A stretch of DNA of 64,000 nt from Rhyacophila brunnea (Eukaryota > Arthropoda > Insecta > Trichoptera > Rhyacophilidae). Each line of letters starts with the position of its first letter. Positions within the stretch are counted from its first letter, which is position 1. Shown here in pieces: positions 23,601 through 35,600 of the stretch. Location of the stretch: positions 496,001 through 560,000 of the forward strand of contig JAGYXB010001793.1 in NCBI GenBank assembly GCA_022495005.1, written 5' to 3'. The position numbers and the translations under genes are program-made. Below the pieces are notes generated by a model that searched no databases, had not been told where the DNA came from, and saw only the letters and a program-made list of their open reading frames with translations.

Positions 23601-26600
23601 TTAGATGGTGATCTATTAACCCATACCAACTCAACTCATCATAAGATACCTGTTACATCTCAAGTTCCAATATACACTAAATCATATAGGTATCCAGAAG
23701 TACATAAAATTGAAGTCCAAGACCAAATAGATAAAATGCTTTCTCAAAATATAATAGAGCATTCTACTTCACCATGGTCCTCACCACTTTGGGTCGTGCC
23801 TAAAAAGGACGATGCCTCTGGTAAAAAGAAATGGAGGGTAGTAATAGATTATAGAAAACTCAATGACGTCACTATCAATGATAGCTATCCAATACCTAAT
23901 ATTTCAGACATCTTAGATCAATTAGGTCATTCAAAATATTTTACAACGCTTGACTTAGCCTCCGGTTTTCATCAAATCCCTATGTCACCTGAAGACGCAG
24001 ATAAAACCGCTTTCTCCACAAATCAAGGACATTATCAATTTTCAAAAATGAGTTTTGGTTTAAAAAATGCACCATCTTGTTTTCAAAGGCTAATGAACAA
24101 TGTTTTATCCGGTTTACAAGGAATTAAATGCTTTGTGTATTTAGACGATATAGTTATATATGCAGATTCAATCGAATCTCATTCTCGAAAACTGCGCGAG
24201 ATATTTCAGCGTCTCGATCAACACAACCTAAAGCTACAGCCAGACAAATGCAAATTTATGCGTCACGAAGTCGCATACTTAGGTCATATTATTTCCGAAG
24301 AAGGAGTTAACCCAAATCCCTCAAAAATCAATTCTGTTACTAATTTCCCTAGACCTAAGAATCCCAAAGATATCAAATCTTTCCTCGGAATGGTAGGATA
24401 TTATAGGAAGTTCATTCCTAATTTTTCTAAAATCTCTCAAAATCTCACATGTTTGTTGAAAAAAGATGTAGTTTTCAATTGGACTAAGCTGCAGGAAGAT
24501 GCTTTCCAATCATTAAAAACCAAATTAACAACAGAACCTATACTTCAATATCCCGATTTCACGCAACCGTTTAACCTCACAACGGATGCTTCTAACTTTG
24601 CTATAGGTGCTGTATTATCTCAAGGATCATTAGCAAAAGATTTACCAATTGCATATGCATCTCGTACATTGAATAGAGCTGAATCTAATTACTCCACGAC
24701 AGAACGAGAACTATTAGCGATCGTATGGGCATGTAAACACTTTAGACCTTATCTATACGGTAGAAAATTTAAAATATTTACTGATCATCGCCCCCTTTCT
24801 TGGCTTTTTAACGTAAAAGACCCAGGTTCTAGACTCGTAAGATGGAGATTAAAATTAGAAGAGTATGACTATGAAATTATTTATAAACCAGGTAAACTGA
24901 ACTCTAATGCTGATGCTCTATCACGAATCGAAAATCAAGGTGTAATCTTAATAAATAACCCTTCTACCTCCACTAGTATTCAATCATACAATGACTTTCT
25001 TGAAAAACAAAATGAATCTTTTAATACTAATTTAATTGAAATAGATGAATCAATTCTTAATCAAAAGCAATCCATCGCACACTGTATCTCTAATGATAAG
25101 TCTATGTCCAAAGGTCTTGCTCTCGAAATTAGTACCATGATCAATAATTACGATGAATTGTTAGATACACACTCTCAAATAGGTGATGTACTCAAATCAA
25201 TAGTATCTAAAAACAACATTTACCATTTGATTACGAAACAAAATTTTTGGGAAAAACCAAGTTATATTTCTATTTTTCAAGCAATCTCTAATCTTAAAAC
25301 TATCCTAATAAATAATAACGAACCATGTATCTCTTTTCCACAACTTGGGTGCGGTTTAGATAATCTTAATTGGGAAAAAATAAAAAAAATTATTCAGTAT
25401 ATTTTCCATAATGTAAATATAGATATCACGATATGTAATAACAAAATAATTAACCCTAAGCATGATGAAATACCCTCAATATTAAAGGAATATCATGACT
25501 CTCCTCTTAGCGGACATTCAGGATATCATAGAACTTTAAATCGTGTAAAACTAAAATATAAATGGACCAATATGCAAAAAGATATTAAAACATACATTAA
25601 ACAATGCGAATCTTGCCAGAAAAATAAAATATCTCGTCAAAATCTTAAACAACCGATAGAAATAACTACAACTAGCCAAAAACCTTTCGAACGTATTGCT
25701 TTAGATATAGTAGGTCCCCTTCCTTTAACAGAAAATGGTAATAAGTACATATTAACTCTTCAAGATGACTTAACCAAATATTCTCAATGTTATCCTATTC
25801 CTAATCATGAAGCCGTTACTATTGCAACTCAATTGACTTCAAAGTTTATTTGTCAATTTGGAATTCCAGAAAAAATACTTACAGATCAAGGAAAGGATTT
25901 TACCTCTAATATTCTTAAGGAAGTAGCCAAACTTTTTAAAATAGAACAAATACAAACAAGCGCATATACTCCTCAAAGCAACGGTTCTTTAGAGCGCAGT
26001 CATGCTACTTTAGCTGATTATCTAAAACACTATATCTCTCCTAGCCAGACTGATTGGGATGAATGGTTACCCTTTGCTATGTTCAGTTACAACACTACTC
26101 CACATACTGCTACAAAATTTACACCATTTGAACTTGTTTATGGAAATCAACCTAAGTTACCAACAGCTATTAAAACATCCGAATTTAAGTACACATACGA
26201 TTCATTTTAGACAATCTTAAACTCAAACTTACAAAATCACATGAAATAGCAAGAAAAAATTTAATAAGAGAAAAAGAAAAAAACACAAATTAGGCATAAT
26301 AAAGACAAAACCCTACGAACATTCGAAATTGGCGATAAAATATATCTTACGAATAATGCTTCTAAATTAAATAAATCTAAAAAACTGTCCCCTAATTTCC
26401 AAGGACCTTACGAAATCATAAAGGTCAATGGTCCTCTAAATGTTACGATTAAGATAAAAAATAAATTAATTAAGGTACATACTAACCGAGTGAAACATGC
26501 TGTTTCAGATCCATCACAGTAAACACATACGCATTAGATTACGACAACCAAAATATCAACAAATCTCCTGGTCTTCTCTACGATAATTTGGGAAAACTTA

Positions 26601-29600
26601 CATTCTACGACTCCAGCTGGAAGCTCATCACACATTACAACATAACCTTTTTAAATAATAAAATCAACCTAGCTGAACAGATCTATATCAAAACGTCTCA
26701 CATTTGTCATTTCATATCTAGAAAAACCGAAAATAATATTTGCTCTTCTAAACTAGAATACTTAAAAAATAAAATTCCTGTTCTAATCAAACTGGAAAAT
26801 ACTATATCTCAATTGGTAGGACATTCTCAGAACCACACGCGATCAAAACGCGGACTCATAAACGTCATTGGTAGCATTAGTAAAACTCTCTTTGGAACGT
26901 TAGATTCTCAAGATGCCAGTTACTATGATGAAGCTATAAAAAAAATATCTAAAGAAGATATCGAAATCTTGCATTTGCTTAAAGATCAAACTCAAGTTAT
27001 AACAACCACTATCAATAATTTTAATCAAACTATTTCTAATCTTAATGATAATGAAAAAATATTCAATGCTAACATACGAAATTTTAACAAACACATACAT
27101 ACTATTCAATCAACTCAAGATGAAATAAAAACAATAGAATTAGTTTTATCACACTATACCTCATTAACATTTTTATTAACGAATTGGAAATCGAATTGAA
27201 TACCATTATATCATCTATCCTTTTTGCTAGATCAAATCAAATCCATCCATCTATTATCTCCCCAAATCAATTACTAGAAGAACTACGTAAAACTCAATCG
27301 CTTTTACCAGAAGGTTTTAGCTACCCTGTGTCATTAGATATCGAAAACATTCACTATCTATTAACCATTATTAATATAAAATTATATTATATCAATAAAA
27401 ACATAATCTACAAAATTTCTATACCATACACTAATAACAATGTCTATGACTTATATCATTTAATTTCTTTACCTGTTTACACTCCAAATGGTTTCATATC
27501 TGTTCATCCATCTCAAAAATACCTAGCTTACTCCACAACAAAAATTCAATATACTCTATTACAAACACTAGAAAATTGTTATGAATTATCTAATCAAAAT
27601 TTTATTTGTAAACAAATGAATGTAATACATACTAGCAATTCCAGACCTATTTGCGAAACAGAGTTAATAAATTCCAATATAATACCTAAATCTTGCATAG
27701 TTCAACAAACTTTTGAAAAATTAGACATTTGGTATAAACTATCAACAAATAACCAATGGGTATATGTCTTCTCAGAACCATCTACAATTACTTTGAGTTG
27801 TAACTCTAAAATAACCGATGTAACATTGTATAATGTAGGAATACTATCGTTGAAACCTGGATGTAAAGGTTATACAAAAAATGTCATGTTAACCACTGAA
27901 ATTGTACAAACATATTCTAATTATAATGCTTTTATTCCTAATATAAATATACTAGATGATGATTGTTGTAAAGAAGAAATAAATAAAACAATCCCTTTTC
28001 CTCCCTTACAGCCATTACACTATGCTAACGCAGGATTAGAAAATCTGCACTTAATCTCACACAAAATAAACTCTATCTCAGATAATATAGACAATCTGTT
28101 AGATCAACCTAAATTCAAACAACAAATGAATACATACCAATATTTCATGTATATTATCTCTATATGTATTGTTATTTACCTCTTGTATAAACTGTATAAT
28201 TTATGTAATAAGAAATGCTCTAAAATACTATCTATAGAAGGTGCCGATGACACCAATAGACCTGTCAATAATATATTCAATGTCTGCTTCAATAATCAAA
28301 ATCCTCCAGATGATGTTGAACGAAGTGAAATAACAAGTTTAAACCTAACTCAACCAAATGAAGTAAATGTTCACCCATCCACATCAACTGTTAGGAGAAG
28401 CGCAAGATTAATAAATAAAATTAATTAATATTATCTAACATAAACTCATGGCAAAATTGTCAACCATAAGTTTATTCTTTTACGAGGGAGTTGTTATGTA
28501 TACGCCCTTTTTATACTATATTTTATTCCTTGTTATATTATTCTTTGTTACCCCTGTATAATATTGAGAAGCCCTGATGTATAATTATCAATACTTATCG
28601 TATTTACTCGTCGCGACATTATTTAAACTAACTAAGTGCTTTCCATTGTAATGTAAACAACCAATACTAAATTTCTAGCTAAATTACTTACTATCATAAA
28701 CATACATCCCTGCATAATAAGTGCAACGTCCAAAACTTTCCTTTGTCTCATTCCATTATAAATTGCTAGATACTCACAAGTATCGACACCTCAGAGGCCA
28801 GTAATAATCCTAAGTTCCGACTGTCCAGGTCTATCCAGACTTCTCCGTATTCTGACTTGTAAGTAATGTAAGTGAAAATTATTATAACTGTACGTGTGAT
28901 TTGTGTTGTGAATTGAATAAATAAACATAAAATAAATTATTAGTGTTTAATTATATTAAATCCATAACACAGAACTGAGATAGTCGTTTTCACCTTCCGC
29001 AGTATCCTCAACATCTACTTTCAATAACAAACTTATTTTACTATAAAATCTAGTATTAATTTAATGTTGTCAACTGTCATTAAGTACCTTGAAGTATACT
29101 GATGTAGATCCACCCATAAGCACCCCGTACTTAATCATGTTCTGTTTGGGGAGGTCGTCAATTTGCATAGTAGCTTCAGATGTCTGTAGTCGGTCCTTTA
29201 TACGAAAAGCGGCCAAGTTTGCTGTGTAAAAGGAAACCACGATAATAGTGAAGAACCACCAGACGCTTACAGCCATTCGTGAGGATATATTTCTGTAAAC
29301 AGTTTAAAAATTAAAACAATTTAATAATCCTTCATCCATCATAGTAGTTCTTATAAAGGTAACTTTATATTTCGGATCCTAAATGAAATATAATTCCTTA
29401 TTTTAATGTTGGAAACTATTGACCCAAGTATTTTTCTTCCAGTTATTTTCTAAAACATAGCTCGAAGAAGAGACAATTGTTGAACAAATCTAGTCATCCA
29501 GTGGTACCCAGGAGGTACAAAACGTCCACAATGTAGACTTAGAGGCCGCTGGATCGATGGAATGATTAAGTACTGCGGAAGTACGTGGCAATGCAACGCA

Positions 29601-32600
29601 CAGGACCGAGAGAAGTGGAATCAGTTTGAAGAGGCCTTCATCCGGCAGTGGATAGATTTAGGCTGACGATGATGATGCTAAAGAATAAATAACAATGTTT
29701 CAAATTCAATCAATATATGGCTAGTACCACCAGATGAGGACAGTGTTTACCGCCACTGAATAATATCAGTTTAAATCGTTAAACAATGATATCATTATCA
29801 TCAGTTTACATATTTTTTTCTACGAAGGGTGTCTACTTGACGAGAAGACCTCGTGTAGGTGCTCTCTTTATCATAATGACTCGTCCTTATTTCTCTAGAG
29901 ACGCAATAAATATTTTGTGTGGAGCTTCTAAGTATTTCTCTTTCTGTCACCCCGATGTCCTTTTACCGTGGTCAGAACCTATTCGCGGACATAATTTAAT
30001 AATAATTTGTCCTAATGAATTGAGGTTTAAAATATTAGATTTGTTGCACAAGACGGTGATGATTCTGATGAATCTTTTGTCATATTCATTAGGAAACGAG
30101 AGCTGCAATTTATTGAGGTATAATTAGTGGGTACTGAAATTTTGAAGGACGAAGATATTTTTTTTAAGATATTCAGGTCATGGATATAAGAGAGATTATA
30201 GATCCTAACAAAGGGTATATTTTTTGTTAACTCGACTTTATATGTTCATGATTACCTAGACATGATGTATCCTCCACGATGCAACAAGTTTGCCATTGGC
30301 ATCCAAATACAATTAAAAAATGACGGAGTTTCCTCAAATCCTTTATTTTCGAAATCAGAATTACGTTTGCACAGTTCCTTGGAAGATATCCTGTAAATAA
30401 TTCAGGGACAGACTGTTAGCAAAGTGACAATTTGCTGTAAGTAAATGCTGAAAATTCAATTTTTTTTTTATGAATGCCTATAAACTATTTTTAATTAAAG
30501 ATTGTCCATATGGCTCGAAATGAAATGAAAAATAATTGAGCATCAAATTTTATTTTGAAATAGCATATTCAATTAAAAACAAATAAATTCTTGAATATAT
30601 GGCTTTAACTATTTTTGTACTTACAATAAATATAGTTACACATTTATAATTTTAACAATCTAATAATATATATTTTCCTCCTCGGATTTATATTTGAAGA
30701 ATGATTTTTTAATGTTATTACATGAAAAAATTGTATACCTAGTATTTAGTCGAAATAATTTCGTTACAGGCCATTTATTATTATTAGTTATAGTGAAATT
30801 TAGATATTCATAAAATTTTTGGATTATATTGGATTTATATTGAATAAATATACGGCATGTTTAACTAGAGAGTTATTGCTTTTAAGATGTTTCATCCTAA
30901 GAAAATCATAGATGCCCCCCCCCCCCACAGGTGGAGATTGTAATAACTGATTTTTGTTCTTACGAGAAATTGATGTTAACCACACATATTGAAAAATACG
31001 CTAGCTATGGCTGAGTGATAACGTGTCGGCATATAATGTCGTAGGTCCCGGGTTCGAATCCCGGGTCTGATAAAACAAAACAAGACGTTAGTATGAACAA
31101 TAATTATAGATAAATTGGGTAAGTAATATTATAAATTATTTCGATATTCCAGTTCGTAAACCCCTAATTATCGAATAACATTACGAAACTTAATAGCCAT
31201 TAAATTAATATCGTCAACTCAATACTACAACTAGATAACTTAATTTCCTCTGTTTTTAAGACGGTTATTGAATATGATTCTGCATTCCCTTCCCTACAAA
31301 ATGATAAAACTAGGGATTTAAGGAGTTAATGGTAAACTGTAGATATTAATTTTGTGTTTGAAAATTTTTGATAACTTTAAAACTATGAATGCATGAAGAG
31401 CATACTTCAGGGAAACGGCAAATAGTTTTCAGCAATAGGTGGGAAGTAATTATTTTGCATGCGTTGCCAGTCGGAGAGCGATAGTCGACCTGTGAGCATG
31501 TCAATTTGTTTTGTGATGGCGTCGGAGGAATTAATTCTTAAATCTTGTAAAGATGACTAAAAATGAAAAACAAAACATGTCAATGAATATATTATTATTA
31601 TTACTTAAATAACAATAAATATAACATTAAATGAACGCATAATGAATTATTATGACAAATTATGTTTTGTCACGCGTTGTTTGCACAATCTGCGCGTCGC
31701 GTAGTCACGATCGTTTTAGACCGTGCCCCAGCTGAAGTATAGCCAATATAAGATCTACAACATTTTTTCATACAAATGAACATTATTTAATTGTACCCAG
31801 TCAGACAAGCACAATTTTCCATTTTTATTTTAAATAATAATTATAGCCTAAATTTATATTAATCAAGTATGTACAGTTTAAATTTTATTTTACTAACAAT
31901 GACCAAATCAGAGTTATCTAGTTGTATTGTAGTATTGAGGTGACGATATTATATTGGTCGTGTATAATAATTAAGAAAGCTATTATTGAAAGTCGTTTGC
32001 ATTAAAAGGAAATTGATAACTTAATGTAAGACAATATCGGTCATTGAAGAAATTCAATTATGAAGTTTACGGAGGAATAAATTAAAATTAGTTTTATTCG
32101 TTTTTTTCTACCAAATAACTATTGATAGATTACTGAATCTTTTTCCCATAGATTTCTCGGCTAATCTAAAAAAATGGTGATATTAATACATACCTGGTTA
32201 AAATGTAGAGAATGAGTGAGACAGCAATATATGCGGCGAATATGTAAGTCCACAGATTCGACGAAAATGGTTGAAGAAATGAGAAAGTATTTTCTGAGTT
32301 TACGTTGAACCTGTTGTATAGTAGACCGATTCCGGCATCCATGAATGGAATAGTGAAGTCGACCGATTTTAGTCGCTCGGGGTTTATCGTTATGTCGGCT
32401 ACGCCTGCTTGGGCCCTCTGATCGTAGGCAAAGAAAATTAAATTATTACGGATCGAAACTGACAATCAAAATAGAATAAAGTTCGCAATATGTCTTTTTC
32501 TATGTATGCTATTATTTCAATCTCTGCCTAATCGAAGAGTGATTTCTTTCTACCATTAAACACTCTTTAAGATCAATTAATATTATCATCAATGTAACTC

Positions 32601-35600
32601 GTAATACTTCAACCGTCTTGAAGATAGTTCATAGTAGTATATATGCCGTATTGAATGATGCTGATCATCGTGCGGTTGACACATTTAATAGTACCATTAT
32701 GGTTAATGTATTTTACATAATTTACTTATTTAATTTTTGATGTATTATAAGTGTCTCGTCTCTTAAATTACGGTTAATTAACGCTTTCGCTGCTGAATAG
32801 ATAATGAGATTTTAATTGCCCCCTTTAAAATGCACGTTAATTACATCGATCGGCCGCCTGGTCATTACGCGCCGTGTGCGTCTTCCGCGTCCAAAGTATT
32901 AAGCAATTAATTAGTATAGGTTTAAAACAGAAATGACAATGGACCAGTTTCCAATTATTTCACAACGATAAATTAAAATACGATTGTATCACACTTTTCA
33001 TTATACTGCCAAAGATATGGCCAAATAAAATTTTGTGGAAAGTGAGGTAGTTTGGCATATCAATAATATTGTATACTAGGTATTATGTACCCCACAGATC
33101 GATCGCGGTTGTAATTTTACAATATCGCATTATTGTATGTTCTGTGCCTTAGAGCGTTTTGAATGAAAATTCTATCGAAAAAAATAGAGAAAAAGTACAT
33201 TATATGGTCATAAAAATCAATATTATTTTTAATGTTATCAAGGATCTCCAACAAAAAACCCTAAATCATTATCGAGATAAATATGGATCACCATTTATAA
33301 AAACATTCCAATTGTGATATTTACTCTGAGAGATACGTTTTTCAAATTCAAAATAATATTATGAACAGTTTATTATTGCGATGTTTGCTCATTTAAATGC
33401 TTACCATACCGGTCATTTAAAAATACATAAAATAAAAATATCTATTGCTGAAACATATCAATGTGATAAATAATGTACTTATTTCAATTCTAACAGCTGG
33501 TTAATTTCAAAACATATTAAATTACCCAGATCTACTGTTGAAAATCCATATTTCTTTTTATTTGCTCATTTAAATAATATATGAATATAATTAAACTCAA
33601 AATACATAAAATGACATAAGTATAATGGCGAAGACAACCACGCGATACGTTTTGTTCATTTAAACGTTTTGCAGCTTAGTGATATCAATACTCGAAAAAT
33701 TATCTACCTACCTACCTGTTATACTAAAATTATATCAATATGATATTATTTGTTCATTTAAATATTGGTATTTAAAAAGACGCATTGATTCTTAAGTAAT
33801 TTATTATGCAAATTTGGTAAGTAGTTCGCGACTATATTATTATGATAAACGTCAATCACAACAACAAACATGCTGGCCATATCTGAATGTATACAAAACA
33901 TAAATAATTACGAATTGTGAAATTTAAATGAAACAATTGAAAAAAAAAATCCAAAATAATGTAGATATGTATGTAGTAAATAAAAAAGCTTGTTAAATAA
34001 TGCAATTATTATAAATTAAGAGTAATTATTAATGAACATACATAATTTTGAAAACACTTCTATTAAAATAATATAATATCTATTATATAGCCAATAGAAA
34101 AAATCTTTTTCAAGAAAGTAAGACACCCCACCCCGCAGGAATCGAACCTGCATTTACTTACTTACTTATGAATTATTTGCAATTAAATATTATAAATATT
34201 TTGCATGTGTTACCTTCCCTATCAATTCTCCCATAATGCCGGTCCACGTCCTAGTTTTCGTATTAAATGCTCCGTACTGGTTATCGGGCGCCAGTTCAAA
34301 TACGAAAGAAATGTTTAAAATGTCAGATATGCCATTCATGAGGTCCATCGAGTAACCTTCATACCTGTCGTTCCCTTCTAAGACCTCACCATTTTGAGGT
34401 ATTTTCAATTGCAAATAAGGTTCTCCAATTCTTGACGAAATTACGAATACCTTCGAATTGGTCATAAGCATATCGTCCAGTTGGGTTATATGAGAAATGC
34501 CGTCATTTACATTCCAGTCTCCTATTTTAATCACGCCGCTGTTCAGTTCCACAATTTCTAGATTCACAGACTCGCGTTGGGAGTTTTTGAATCGGATGTC
34601 ACCGGTCATACCTTTTGTCGTTGCCTGTAATAAAAAATAAAAATAATATATAGGTAGTCAATAAACAGTAAAGATACTTAATGGAGAGCGATTTAAAATT
34701 AATAATAACTAATAACATTAAGCTGCTAAAAAGAAATCATTTAGAATGATGGTAATAAAATCATATCGATATATGTTTTAATGATAATATTATATTAAAT
34801 ATTTTTACAGTAATTAATTAATATGACACTGCAAGAACATCAGCTTTATTCAAAGAGCATATGAAACAGGTCCTCATGATTATTAAATTATGTGGAATAC
34901 GTACATTATACGGTGTTTTATTGTATTCAATAAATTATCTTTCCACCAAGAGTTGACAATTAATACAATTAATGTAAATTTAATGATCTGTTATGTATAT
35001 TTCATCTGAAACGTGTTTAGTTACCTGGGTTTTGCTTTTTGGTATATTTAGGCACTATGTACATACGTATATGCTCATATCCAGTTAAAAACGATTCAAA
35101 GAGAATGAATACTTAGATCTCAAAATAGGTTAAATAAAAAGAATTTTTAAAATTTTTGTGTTATGTATTTAAAAAAAATATTCAAACCTTGAATTAACAA
35201 GTTGCAATGTCAATGATATAAAAAAATGAATATAATATTTAAATGTACGCATTGCATGACATGCCCTATGCCATATTTGATGAACTAAAATCATACATTA
35301 TTATGCTGCGATGAAAATGATCTACTTTTACCAGCTTAATGATGAATAATCATTAAATTTATATTTCAAATGTTTACAAACTAAATAAATATACATATAA
35401 TGATTTAAATAAAGAGAATATATTTGTGGTAACTATGCATTTAAATTAAAATTTCACTTTTACTGAGTTTGACAAAATATACAGACCCGTATAATGTACG
35501 CACGTAAAAAAATCATGCTATTTAAAAACAATTCGGGTTTCACTTAAACGGACACAAATTAAATTTCATTGCAAAGGCTTATATCAAAATGAACACGAAT

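Larger units (their letters stand above)
20776..28969 (+). mobile_element. full-length Ty3/gypsy errantivirus-like retroelement
   Basis: 8194-bp LTR element flanked by CAGA on both sides (20772-20775 and 28970-28973). Both LTRs start TGTTATG and end CATAACA. Order: 5' LTR, primer-binding site, leader with tandem repeat, gag, pol (protease, reverse transcriptase, RNase H, macrodomain, integrase), env, polypurine tract, 3' LTR. It sits in intron 10 in antisense orientation. The LTRs differ by about one base, so insertion is recent, yet gag has two in-frame stops, pol is shifted near its end and env is split, so this copy should not be able to move by itself unless the breaks are assembly errors. 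Confidence 0.95.

Noticed and set aside
31010..31075. Possible tRNA gene
   Set aside because: A good B box and T-arm-like stem, but the acceptor ends do not pair, there is no plausible anticodon arm, and it matches the SINE head seen at 37505 and 62775.
31411..31557. Extra receptor exon between exons 8 and 9
   Set aside because: Open minus-strand stretch, but its phase does not join exon 8 (phase 2), it has no family motif, and it lies in an insertion bounded by inverted repeats.
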